Shown here in pieces: positions 1-5,602 of a stretch of 8,332 nt of DNA (positions within the stretch are counted from its first letter, which is position 1; every line of letters begins with the position of its first letter). Source of the stretch: Nitrososphaerales archaeon TH5895 (GTDB lineage Archaea; Thermoproteota; Nitrososphaeria; Nitrososphaerales; Nitrososphaeraceae); assembly GCA_014523695.1 (NCBI GenBank), contig JAATVS010000046.1:1-8332 (forward strand), given 5' to 3'. A program made the translations under genes and the position numbers. The notes under the pieces were generated by a model. That model was given only the letters and a program-made list of their open reading frames with translations, was not told where the DNA came from and did not search any database.

Positions 1-7
1 ATGAGAC

Positions 8-184
8 ATGGGTAAATGGAAATGCTTATGGTGTTCAAAAGTGTTGGAAGGAGAATCCTTTATGGATCTAGTTGCGGCCTCCATGAAGGAGGAAGGCGGA
101 CAACACGTACACGGTTGGGAGAATATTACCATTGCCGAGGTTAAGGCAACTGCTGTACTAAAGAATAAACTAGTGTCAGTTTAG
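8..184 (+). CDS. Small CxxC / HxH protein, possible single zinc site
   Basis: This encodes a 58-residue protein that I do not recognise as a named family. Residues C6 and C9 form a CxxC pair next to tryptophans at the N-terminus, and H33 and H35 form an HxH pair in the middle (GQHVHGW). Two cysteines plus two histidines at this spacing could hold one zinc ion, as in small zinc-finger-like proteins; that is inference. The first half is acidic/aromatic and there is no signal peptide or membrane segment, so it is probably cytosolic. The start is fixed because an in-frame TGA lies only two codons before the ATG. The promoter is outside the window. It converges on the 120-aa gene, with a 34-bp gap. 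Coding status is supported by the uninterrupted frame and protein-like composition only. Confidence 0.6.
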   Translation: MGKWKCLWCSKVLEGESFMDLVAASMKEEGGQHVHGWENITIAEVKATAVLKNKLVSV

Positions 185-218
185 TTTTACCCCAGAAAGG
201 TGTAAAATATGGCAAGCA

Positions 219-581
219 CTAGACATTTTGGCCTTTTGCATATTCGACGTACGAATTACGACCCGTATCATAAGCGGTCTCAATCCTTCCCCACTCCGAG
301 ACCAAATGTATGTTCTCCGGAACGCTCTGCCATCCAATCCAACGACTAAGGATCAAGTTCATAGCTAGCAGTCGATAGGGAGGGAACTGCCATATAGCAT
401 ATAGTTCTTTATTTTTTTCGTAGCGGATTCCTGTCTCTGCCTGAAGTTCTTTGGCGTATTCTATGGATAACTGATCCAGCCTTTCTAATACTTCTTTCCA
501 ACGTTCGTTAATCCCCTCCGCAGATTTTGTGTCGCCAATGATCTTTTGCAGTTCATCGAAGTATCTTTCTTCGTTAACCAT
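219..581 (-). CDS. Hypothetical 120-aa helical protein
   Basis: The product is a soluble-looking 120-residue protein of unknown function. Its N-terminal 55 residues are charged and strongly helical (ERWKEVLERLDQL, then a Lys/Glu-rich stretch). The C-terminal half is rich in Trp, Tyr and Pro (IWQFPPYRLL, SRWIGW). No catalytic motif, Cys pair, signal peptide or confident transmembrane segment is visible. The ATG start is supported by an archaeal TATA-like element (TTAAATAT on this strand) centred about 33 bp upstream, which predicts a leader of about 7 nt. It is divergent from the 96-aa gene, and the shared 205-bp spacer contains a perfect inverted repeat, so the two may be co-regulated. It may be a lineage-specific archaeal protein; no function is assigned. 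Confidence 0.7.
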   Translation of the reverse strand: MVNEERYFDELQKIIGDTKSAEGINERWKEVLERLDQLSIEYAKELQAETGIRYEKNKELYAIWQFPPYRLLAMNLILSRWIGWQSVPENIHLVSEWGRIETAYDTGRNSYVEYAKGQNV

Positions 582-607
582 ATTTTCTCATCTGGATTAT
601 TCTGGGA

Positions 608-620
608 CACATATTTAAGG
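608..620 (-). promoter_or_regulatory. TATA box for the 120-aa gene
   Basis: On the minus strand this reads CCTTAAATATGTG. Its core TTAAATAT is centred near 614.5, so the usual 26-bp spacing puts the transcript start near 588, seven bases before the ATG at 581. The composition fits an archaeal TBP site. Confidence 0.5.
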
Positions 621-659
621 GCTGAAGTTAAGGCAGATTGCCATACCCTTTCATACCAT

Positions 660-681
660 CAGTGAATCGTCGAATTCACTG
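660..681. promoter_or_regulatory. Perfect 8-bp inverted repeat, candidate operator
   Basis: CAGTGAAT (660-667) and ATTCACTG (674-681) are exact reverse complements separated by the 6 bp CGTCGA. The site lies between the two divergent predicted TATA boxes, about 40 bp beyond the minus-strand box and about 55 bp before the plus-strand box. That position and symmetry suit a dimeric transcription factor acting on both genes. No run of T follows, which argues against a terminator hairpin. Which regulator would bind is unknown, and no regulator gene is in this window. Confidence 0.4.
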
Positions 682-736
682 TAAGACATTCCATTCCTAT
701 GTCTAAAATTATCGGATAATGTTCCTAATTTATTGG

Positions 737-746
737 AGTATAAGTT
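737..746 (+). promoter_or_regulatory. Possible TATA box for the 96-aa gene
   Basis: The sequence AGTATAAGTT is centred near 741, predicting a transcript start near 767 and a 20-nt leader to the GTG at 787. That leader contains AGGTG (774-778), which matches the 3' part of the Shine-Dalgarno core AGGAGGTG and lies 8 nt before the start codon. Another AT-rich stretch at 725-734 is an alternative box. Confidence 0.35.
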
Positions 747-786
747 TATGTAATTCCATAACATCTTTTTTGTAGGTGTGGATTGA

Positions 787-1077
787 GTGTATACATCATG
801 GCCTGATATGTATAACCAATATGTAAGGAATTACGAAAAGATGAATGAGTTCTTCTATGGCTATGGTGAGAGATGGAAAGCAATTAACGAGTTATTCGTC
901 GAGGCATCACAGAACTTTATTAAAATTAATGAGCATCATAGAGAATTGTTTAAAGCTGGTGAAAATGTGCATGCTCTAATCGTGGCGTACATAGAGCTTT
1001 TTCAGAAATTGAATAAACAGTGGATAGAATTCCTTTGGGGTCCTTCTTTAGCGAATGTTCAGATACAAGACAAGTAA
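787..1077 (+). CDS. Hypothetical 96-aa helical, aromatic-rich protein
   Basis: The product is a 96-residue, apparently all-helical protein with no recognised family. It is rich in Tyr, Phe, Trp and Asn and has regularly spaced hydrophobic residues, ending in a Trp/Phe/Leu patch (QWIEFLWGP) near the C-terminus. This amphipathic helical build resembles phasin-like granule-surface proteins in general style, but no signature confirms that and no PHA synthase gene is nearby. The GTG start is preferred because AGGTG lies 8 nt upstream; the next candidate is ATG at 808. No signal peptide is visible. It is divergent from the 120-aa gene across a spacer with an inverted repeat, and it is followed after 61 bp by the DUF308 gene, which has its own TATA box. 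Both divergent products contain an ERWK-started helix, which could be coincidence. Confidence 0.65.
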   Translation: MYTSWPDMYNQYVRNYEKMNEFFYGYGERWKAINELFVEASQNFIKINEHHRELFKAGENVHALIVAYIELFQKLNKQWIEFLWGPSLANVQIQDK

Positions 1078-1106
1078 CTGGCTTAATATTAACAACAAAG
1101 TGTAAC

Positions 1107-1116
1107 CTTATAAAGG
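1107..1116 (+). promoter_or_regulatory. TATA box for the DUF308 gene
   Basis: The sequence CTTATAAAGG is a strong archaeal TATA-box match. Its core (1108-1115) is centred at 1111.5, predicting a transcript start at about 1138, directly before the TTG start at 1139. This implies a leaderless mRNA. If the ATG at 1172 were used instead, the leader would be about 34 nt without a visible Shine-Dalgarno. Confidence 0.6.
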
Positions 1117-1138
1117 TCGCATAGAACCAGTTAACATA

Positions 1139-1705
1139 TTGCAAACGACTGAGTCTCAGCCGTGGCTTAGAATGCTTCAGATCGTATTAGGCGGAATATG
1201 CATATTGTTATCCCTCGTTATTTTAGCATACATTGGTCCTGCAATATTGACAATTATTTTGATTCTTTCGGTGATTTTGCTAATCATCGGAATTGAGAGG
1301 ATAGCTGTTGGGATAGCTATGCCGATATCTTCCAAAGGATCACGCTACGCTAATATTGGAATTGGTCTGCTAGTGATAGCCTTTTCTATTGTACTTATGC
1401 AATTCCCAGTATTCACATCAGCGGTTTTAGTTGTTTTGGCTGCAATCGCCTTACTCATAAATGGTATTGCGAGGATAATACAGGGTATATCATTCAAGTC
1501 TTCAGGTTCATCGAGAGCTTTTAGTATAGGCGTAGGAGTTCTCAGTGTTACAGTGTCTATTCTGGTGATAGCACAACCAATATCCTTCGGGTTGGTTCTA
1601 TTCGCTATTATGATCTCTATTGCATTTCTAATTAGCGGAATAGAGATGCTTGTATCGGGAATATCTGGTAGAGAACGGTTTACAAGAACTATTTCTTCGT
1701 CTTGA
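1139..1705 (+). CDS. DUF308 / HdeD-like integral membrane protein
   Basis: This is a 188-residue polytopic membrane protein of the DUF308/HdeD type. HdeD in enterobacteria is linked to acid resistance; the role of archaeal members is unknown. The protein is built from three similar transmembrane hairpins: about residues 12-60, 72-125 and 128-175. Each hairpin ends in a G-I-x-x-(I/L)-x-x-G-I motif (GIERIAVGI, GIARIIQGI, GIEMLVSGI). Short Ser/Gly/basic loops join the units. The length matches the family's usual size of about 190 residues with six helices. TTG at 1139 is chosen because it coincides with the predicted transcript start; ATG at 1172 (residue 12) is the alternative and would still keep all six helices. 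A truncated relative lies at 7169-7548. Family assignment is confident; function is not. Confidence 0.85.
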   Translation: MQTTESQPWLRMLQIVLGGICILLSLVILAYIGPAILTIILILSVILLIIGIERIAVGIAMPISSKGSRYANIGIGLLVIAFSIVLMQFPVFTSAVLVVLAAIALLINGIARIIQGISFKSSGSSRAFSIGVGVLSVTVSILVIAQPISFGLVLFAIMISIAFLISGIEMLVSGISGRERFTRTISSS

Positions 1706-1782
1706 ACAGGAAGTTAGTGTTCGCCTAAAGTTTGTAACTTGCCTATTAGAATATGAAGCAGATCTAAATGTTAAATGGCACT

Positions 1783-1794
1783 ACAAATTTTTGT
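1783..1794. terminator. Weak T-rich/palindromic site between convergent genes
   Basis: ACAAA and TTTGT form a 5-bp inverted repeat around TT, with a run of five T on the plus strand. It sits in the 104-bp gap where the DUF308 gene (+) and the exporter gene (-) converge. Archaeal termination commonly uses short T runs, so this could end the plus-strand transcript. The signal is weak. Confidence 0.2.
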
Positions 1795-1809
1795 GGGACT
1801 CCAGAGACT

Positions 1810-3342
1810 TCACGTGATGTCTTTGACTGTTAACGGCGTCATCTTAGTAGCAAGGTGTTTCAATCTGATAGCTAGGAACACAGATGCAATTGCCATTACA
1901 AACCCTATCCCAAACACAATGTTAAACGCGACTGGACTTGGATAACTTCCCTCAACATTATCAACGGTAATAGAGACCGTAACAGATGTTAGAATTACAG
2001 TTGTGATAACTGGACCTATTGCACCTCCTACAATTCTCATCATATTTGTAACAGCTGAGGAAATTCCAGTATATTCTCTAGGTGAAAATGAAACAATCGT
2101 GTTAATAAATGTGGTTGGTAATAATGCTCCAGCGATACCAAAAATAAAGAGTGCACCATTAATAGCTTGTGAGGTGGAATGGAATAATAAAAGCAACAAA
2201 AATGAAACAGCGGCAATTATAATGCCAGGTACCAATAACTTCAAATTGAGTCCTCTTCTTTTTGCTATCAGCAACCCGAAAATTGGCCCAAAGATCATCA
2301 TTGATAGACCAAAAGCCAACTGTAGAAGTCCCACATTTTCTGGTTCTAGTCCTAACCCTGATGGGGAAGGAGCAGCTCCCAACTGCGGTATGCCAGTAAT
2401 GACGAAATACTGTAAAATACCGAACATCAACATTGTGATGTTTCCAATTAAAATAACTGGATGAAAAACTAACTTCAAGTTAACCAATGGATATTTTACT
2501 CGCTTTTCTACAAGTAGGAAAATCACAAGAAAGATAACTCCGATGGCGAGAGGAACTACAAACGCTATTGGATTAGTGACAATTGATCCACTATATGTTA
2601 TTGCTATGAGAAAACTGACGAGTGTCACAGCCATCGTTATAATACCTTTAAAGTCTAAACGTTGTTTTCCAGCCTGCTTCTTAGCCTTAGTAGGGATATC
2701 ATTTGGTGCTGCGTCAACATGATCATGCTCGTGTATCTTCTTACTTTCATCGACGTGAATGAACCTCCAGCACGCAAGTGACAAAATTACTGCAATAGGA
2801 GCGCAAAAGTAGAAATTGGCCTGCCAACCTGCGCCTGCAGCTACTATAGGTCCTAACACGGCCCCTAGCGCCATGCCACCAGAATAGGCGGCGAGATAAA
2901 TGCTCATGCCAATAGGAAATTTGCTTTTCGGGAACTGATCTCTTATTAATTTAGTTGAAATCGGAGTACTAGCTATTGCTATTCCTTGAAGTGCTCTAAT
3001 GGCAATGAGGGTGGATATGTCATTAGCAAATGGTGCCAAGATAGTTCCTACAGTAAAACATGCCATCATAATCATTAGCATTTTCTTGGCTCCAACAAGG
3101 TCTGACAATCTTCCCATTATGATTGTCATAACAGCTCCTGAAACCATGTATGCTGTCATCACCCAGGATGAAAGAGCTTCGGAAATTTGAAAGTCTTGAG
3201 CTATAACCGGAATAGCCGGTGCCATGGCAGTATTAAGAAAGAGAAACATTACAATAGTACTGGATAATAATAAAAGTGTTTTCCACGCATTAAATGATAT
3301 TTGTTCTGTAGGAGGAGGTGCGGTATCGGCAGTCGCAGACAA
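1810..3342 (-). CDS. MFS exporter, DHA2 (EmrB/QacA-type) family
   Basis: This is a 510-residue drug:proton antiporter-type major facilitator in the cytoplasmic membrane, expected to use proton influx to expel hydrophobic compounds. The substrate cannot be deduced. Length and hydrophobic segments fit the 14-helix DHA2 group. Motif A is at residues 77-87 (GRLSDLVGAKK). Motif B follows around the Arg in AIRALQG (113-120). The motif-C-like antiporter stretch is at about 154-171 (SGGMALGAVLGP). A late PREYTGISSAVTN block is at 421-433, followed by the R-x-x-G-G-A-x-G turn. The cytoplasmic loop at about 196-232 is Lys-rich and carries HEHDH (204-208), a possible metal-sensing or metal-binding patch. 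The start is TTG: an in-frame TAA lies immediately upstream and the next Met is residue 32, inside helix 1. A TATA box predicts a leaderless transcript starting at this TTG. The gene stands alone with no TetR/MarR neighbour. Confidence 0.9.
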   Translation of the reverse strand: MSATADTAPPPTEQISFNAWKTLLLLSSTIVMFLFLNTAMAPAIPVIAQDFQISEALSSWVMTAYMVSGAVMTIIMGRLSDLVGAKKMLMIMMACFTVGTILAPFANDISTLIAIRALQGIAIASTPISTKLIRDQFPKSKFPIGMSIYLAAYSGGMALGAVLGPIVAAGAGWQANFYFCAPIAVILSLACWRFIHVDESKKIHEHDHVDAAPNDIPTKAKKQAGKQRLDFKGIITMAVTLVSFLIAITYSGSIVTNPIAFVVPLAIGVIFLVIFLLVEKRVKYPLVNLKLVFHPVILIGNITMLMFGILQYFVITGIPQLGAAPSPSGLGLEPENVGLLQLAFGLSMMIFGPIFGLLIAKRRGLNLKLLVPGIIIAAVSFLLLLLFHSTSQAINGALFIFGIAGALLPTTFINTIVSFSPREYTGISSAVTNMMRIVGGAIGPVITTVILTSVTVSITVDNVEGSYPSPVAFNIVFGIGFVMAIASVFLAIRLKHLATKMTPLTVKDIT

Positions 3343-3362
3343 TTAGCACTATCAACACTTAC

Positions 3363-3374
3363 AAGTATATAAAA
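3363..3374 (-). promoter_or_regulatory. TATA box for the MFS exporter
   Basis: On the minus strand this reads TTTTATATACTT, nearly identical to the box before the beta-propeller gene. The core is centred at 3369.5, which places the transcript start at about 3343 and makes the TTG at 3342 essentially the first codon of the mRNA. Because TATATAAA also reads well on the plus strand, it could once have served the divergent SHOCT gene. Confidence 0.6.
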
Positions 3375-3444
3375 TTACACTCAGATGATCAGATTCAACT
3401 GATAGAGAAACAATTATTGGTCCTTGGCTGGGTATTAAAGAATA

Positions 3445-3698
3445 ATGAGAGGAAGAGTCACATCATTTGCATCAAGTTCAGGTGTAGTCACAGGTCGCAC
3501 ACAAGCTGCAATGTCGCTACAAGCACAAGCACAAGCACATCAAGCACAACAGCAGGAAATCGAGCAAATAAAATCTGCTCACGAAACACTGACTTAAATA
3601 CGACAGGCATCATAGCCTCAACAGACAGATGTAACGCAAAAGTTGCAAAAATTAGTGATCTGCATAATCAAGTGATATTACCAGATGAAGAATTCTGA
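3445..3698 (+). pseudogene. Decayed SHOCT-domain protein gene
   Basis: From ATG 3445 the frame encodes a typical N-terminus of small SHOCT proteins: a Gly/Ser/Val-Thr-Gly-Arg segment, then a Gln/Ala-rich helix (QAQAQAHQAQQQ) leading into an amphipathic helix. Translation stops at TAA 3595-3597 after 50 residues. The same frame continues with a sensible Gln-rich sequence through a second stop, TAG at 3610-3612. Both stops are one C-to-T change from Gln codons. In the A run at 3647-3651 a one-base loss shifts the frame, after which SHOCT-like KISDLHNQVILPDEEF is readable (3648-3695) before a TGA. The consensus is roughly L-x-x-L-H-x-Q-G-I-L-T-x-E-E-F; here the Gly and Thr are replaced by Val and Pro. 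SHOCT is a short C-terminal oligomerisation-type domain of unclear role. The 50-aa fragment could still be translated, but without the domain. Confidence 0.7.
3519..3536 (+). repeat. Three tandem copies of ACAAGC
   Basis: Three perfect 6-bp units encode the Gln-Ala repeat in the SHOCT pseudogene's linker helix. Related CAAGCACAA units continue to about 3552. Replication slippage in such a tract readily changes linker length without shifting frame, since the unit is two codons. Confidence 0.6.
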
Positions 3699-3716
3699 AA
3701 CTGAAAATGGATTTAA

Positions 3717-4193
3717 TCGCGAAATTGTAGAGTATCGGAACTGAAAGACTTAGTAATCATATCCGCAAACGCAGGTCGAAGACAATTACTCGGGAGATTT
3801 ATTCAAGAAATATTTAATGAAGGTAAACTAGAGGAGGCAGAGACTTTCACACATGATATAATTTATCATGGTGCAGAAGAGGTGAGAGGCTTAGAGGATT
3901 TCAAAGAGTGGATAGCCGAAGATCGTAAGGCGTTACCAGATATAGAGGTCACGATAGTAGACGACATTGGGGAACAAAACAACATTGCATTAGGGTGGAC
4001 CTGAAAGCCACTCAAGAAGGGGAAATTCTTGGACTTCCAGCTAGCCATGAAAAGTTTGACATTAGTGGTGTCCGAAGTTTTTCATTTTGAGAATGGCAAA
4101 ATCAAGGAGGCATGGACTATATATGATGGGCTTAAGCTAGCGTTAGAGCTTTGCCTCGTTGAGATAGTGCAGCCACAGGACTCTAACAAATGA
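3717..4193 (+). pseudogene. Frameshifted SnoaL-like ester cyclase gene
   Basis: Three frame segments join into one SnoaL-like (NTF2-fold, polyketide-cyclase/ester-cyclase type) protein. The first frame gives LLGRFIQEIFNEG, then DIIYHG, G-L-E-D-F-K and ALPDIEV, and ends at ALGWT before TGA 4002-4004. One missing base there moves the reading to KATQEGEILGLPASHEKFDI (4004 onward), the family's T-x-x-G-x-(F/I)-x-G-(L/I)-P block. An extra T in the T run at 4078-4082 then restores the first frame at HFENGKIKEAWTIYDG, matching the conserved F-x-x-G-K-I-x-E-x-W segment, and the gene ends at TGA 4191-4193. No ATG, GTG or TTG opens the first segment; a stop lies at 3714-3716. The net indel is zero, but about 26 central residues are out of frame. 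Such folds act as small-molecule cyclases, hydrolases or binders; this copy is probably dead. Confidence 0.75.
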
Positions 4194-4208
4194 AACATTT
4201 AGCACATC

Positions 4209-4228
4209 TTTTTCACATCTAATCTTTT
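4209..4228 (+). terminator. T-rich stretch after the cyclase pseudogene
   Basis: Runs of five T (4209-4213) and four T (4225-4228) in a pyrimidine-rich segment lie 16-35 bp after the pseudogene stop. They are consistent with archaeal T-run termination. The rest of the 221-bp spacer up to 4414 shows nothing else except the promoter at its end. Confidence 0.3.
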
Positions 4229-4373
4229 CAATCATAAGTTTCTTGTTTCCTCCGCTCTATCGACTGCTTTTGGTTGATCACGCTGAGAACTATTTCGTTG
4301 ACAATACAATAGATATGCAGTTCCTTTCTAGTTTGTGTTCCTATTTTACTATGCCTATATGTCGTACTAGAAA

Positions 4374-4385
4374 TTTTTATATACT
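4374..4385 (+). promoter_or_regulatory. TATA box for the beta-propeller gene
   Basis: TTTTTATATACT has its core centred near 4379.5, predicting a transcript start near 4405 and a leader of about 9 nt to ATG 4415. Two ATGs at 4401 and 4404 fall at or just before this point. They open only a 17-codon frame overlapping the gene start. Confidence 0.6.
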
Positions 4386-4414
4386 CATCCCTGCAACCAC
4401 ATGATGCTTAAAGC

Positions 4415-5509
4415 ATGCTATCATCTCTTCTCATGTGCTTATTCATTGTACTGATGATCATTGCATCATCGCATGGAGTGAAGAATGTACTGGGAGATTC
4501 GGTAGTCTCAGTCATACCGGTGGACAATTTTCCACAGACACTGCTCTTCAACCCATCTAACAACAATATCTATGTAGCCAATCGTGATTCAGGAACAGTT
4601 TCTGTGATTGAGACTGTAAATAATACGTTGATAAAGAATGTTACTGTCGGTTTATCACCACAGGCACTGCTCTTCAACCCATATAACAACAATATTTATG
4701 TAGCCAATCGTGATTCAGGAACAGTTTCTGTGATTGAGACTGTAAATAATACGTTGATAAAGAATGTTACTGTTGGTAGCTTCCCAGAACAATTGCTCTT
4801 CAACCCATCCAACAACAATATCTATGTAGCCAATGTAATTTCAAACTCTATTTCAGTAATTGATAGCATTGCTAATGTGGTTACCAATGATATAGAAGTA
4901 GGTACAGATCCTGTAGCCTTGGAATTTAACCCCTCCAATAACCAGATATACGTAGCAAATGAAGGCTCAGGAACTGTATCTGTAATCGATGCTAGCAATA
5001 ATAATACGCTGATCAAAGAAATAAAGGTAGGAGACTCACCCATATCATTAGAATTTAATCCCCCAAACAACTACTTGTACGTTGCCAATCGTGATTCAGG
5101 AACGGTTTCTGTAATAGATACCGGGAATAATACGGTAGCACATAATGTTGAAGTTGAAAACGAACCTACAACCCTAGAAGTTAATCCTGCTAACAACGAT
5201 ATCTACGTAGCCAACCGCGGTTCACGAACTGTATCTGTGATTGATGGGTCTAATAGCACGTTACTCGATACCGTCATAGTTGGCTCCGAGCCTGTCGCTT
5301 TGCTATTCAACCCATCCAATACTAATGTTTACGTAGGTAACGTTGTATCCAATTCTGTGTCTATTTTAGACAGCGAGAAGAATACGGTAGCCGGCACAGT
5401 CGATGTCAACAGCCTTCCTCTCGCCTTAGAATTTAATCCATCCAACAAAGCTGTTTATGTAGCTGGCACGCTTACCGGCGTTGATGGACTCATATCGGTA
5501 ATAAAGTAA
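4415..5509 (+). CDS. Exported YVTN-repeat beta-propeller protein
   Basis: This is a 364-residue secreted or surface protein of the YVTN beta-propeller family. Residues 1-27 form a signal peptide (short N-terminus, hydrophobic core, then S-S-H-G). The remainder is eight tandem units of about 42 residues, with Y-V-A-N at 53, 95, 137, 179, 222, 264 and 348 and Y-V-G-N at 306. Each unit has the pattern (L/E)FNPSNN-x-IYVAN-x-xSGTVSVID followed by a variable NNT strand. The N-terminal VVSVIPV strand probably closes the ring with the last unit. Several N-x-T/S sequons (for example N69, N75) suggest a glycosylated surface. There is no C-terminal anchor, catalytic motif or fused domain, so it may be a soluble or S-layer-associated binding scaffold; the ligand is unknown. 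Units 1 and 2 are nearly identical in DNA. It has its own promoter and converges with the patatin gene. Confidence 0.9.
   Translation: MLSSLLMCLFIVLMIIASSHGVKNVLGDSVVSVIPVDNFPQTLLFNPSNNNIYVANRDSGTVSVIETVNNTLIKNVTVGLSPQALLFNPYNNNIYVANRDSGTVSVIETVNNTLIKNVTVGSFPEQLLFNPSNNNIYVANVISNSISVIDSIANVVTNDIEVGTDPVALEFNPSNNQIYVANEGSGTVSVIDASNNNTLIKEIKVGDSPISLEFNPPNNYLYVANRDSGTVSVIDTGNNTVAHNVEVENEPTTLEVNPANNDIYVANRGSRTVSVIDGSNSTLLDTVIVGSEPVALLFNPSNTNVYVGNVVSNSVSILDSEKNTVAGTVDVNSLPLALEFNPSNKAVYVAGTLTGVDGLISVIK
4571..4773 (+). repeat. Near-identical tandem 126-bp units in the propeller gene
   Basis: Positions 4571-4647 and 4697-4773 are identical over 77 bp at a 126-bp (42-codon) offset. The similarity extends upstream into CTGCTCTTCAACCCAT. 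The third unit shares the upstream part but diverges after GTAGCCAAT, and later units match only in protein pattern. This indicates a recent unit duplication or gene conversion against older, diverged units. Confidence 0.85.
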
Positions 5510-5602
5510 TCTTCGCACGGCGCACCACTTGTGATCCCAAACATATCTGCAATGATTACATCATAATCTGTTTCTTACTGACTATTTCTGGAGAGAACTC
5601 AT

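Noticed and set aside
660..681. Inverted repeat considered as an intrinsic terminator or attachment site
   Set aside because: No T run follows, it lies between divergent gene starts where no transcript ends, and there is no integrase or tRNA nearby.
950..1144. Minus-strand frame overlapping the 96-aa gene
   Set aside because: It overlaps the end of a better-supported gene and the DUF308 promoter, and lacks its own promoter or family features.
2003..2464. Long plus-strand frame antisense to the exporter
   Set aside because: It is a shadow of membrane-helix codons; the minus-strand MFS motifs are unambiguous.
3318..3698. Open frame of 126 codons on the plus strand
   Set aside because: Its start lies inside the antisense of the exporter N-terminus and most of the translation is low-quality; only its last 16 codons are meaningful, as the frame-shifted end of the SHOCT pseudogene.
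3866..4048. Minus-strand frame across the ester cyclase pseudogene
   Set aside because: It has no protein-like pattern, while the plus strand gives consecutive SnoaL motifs.
4412..4419. Palindrome AGCATGCT over the propeller start codon
   Set aside because: Eight-base palindromes are common by chance and this one is explained by the start codon and flanking bases.
4571..4773. Direct repeats considered as a possible CRISPR or satellite array
   Set aside because: The repeats are in frame, encode protein blades and have no unique spacers.
4822..5070. Minus-strand frame inside the beta-propeller gene
   Set aside because: It is the antisense image of the YVTN repeats.
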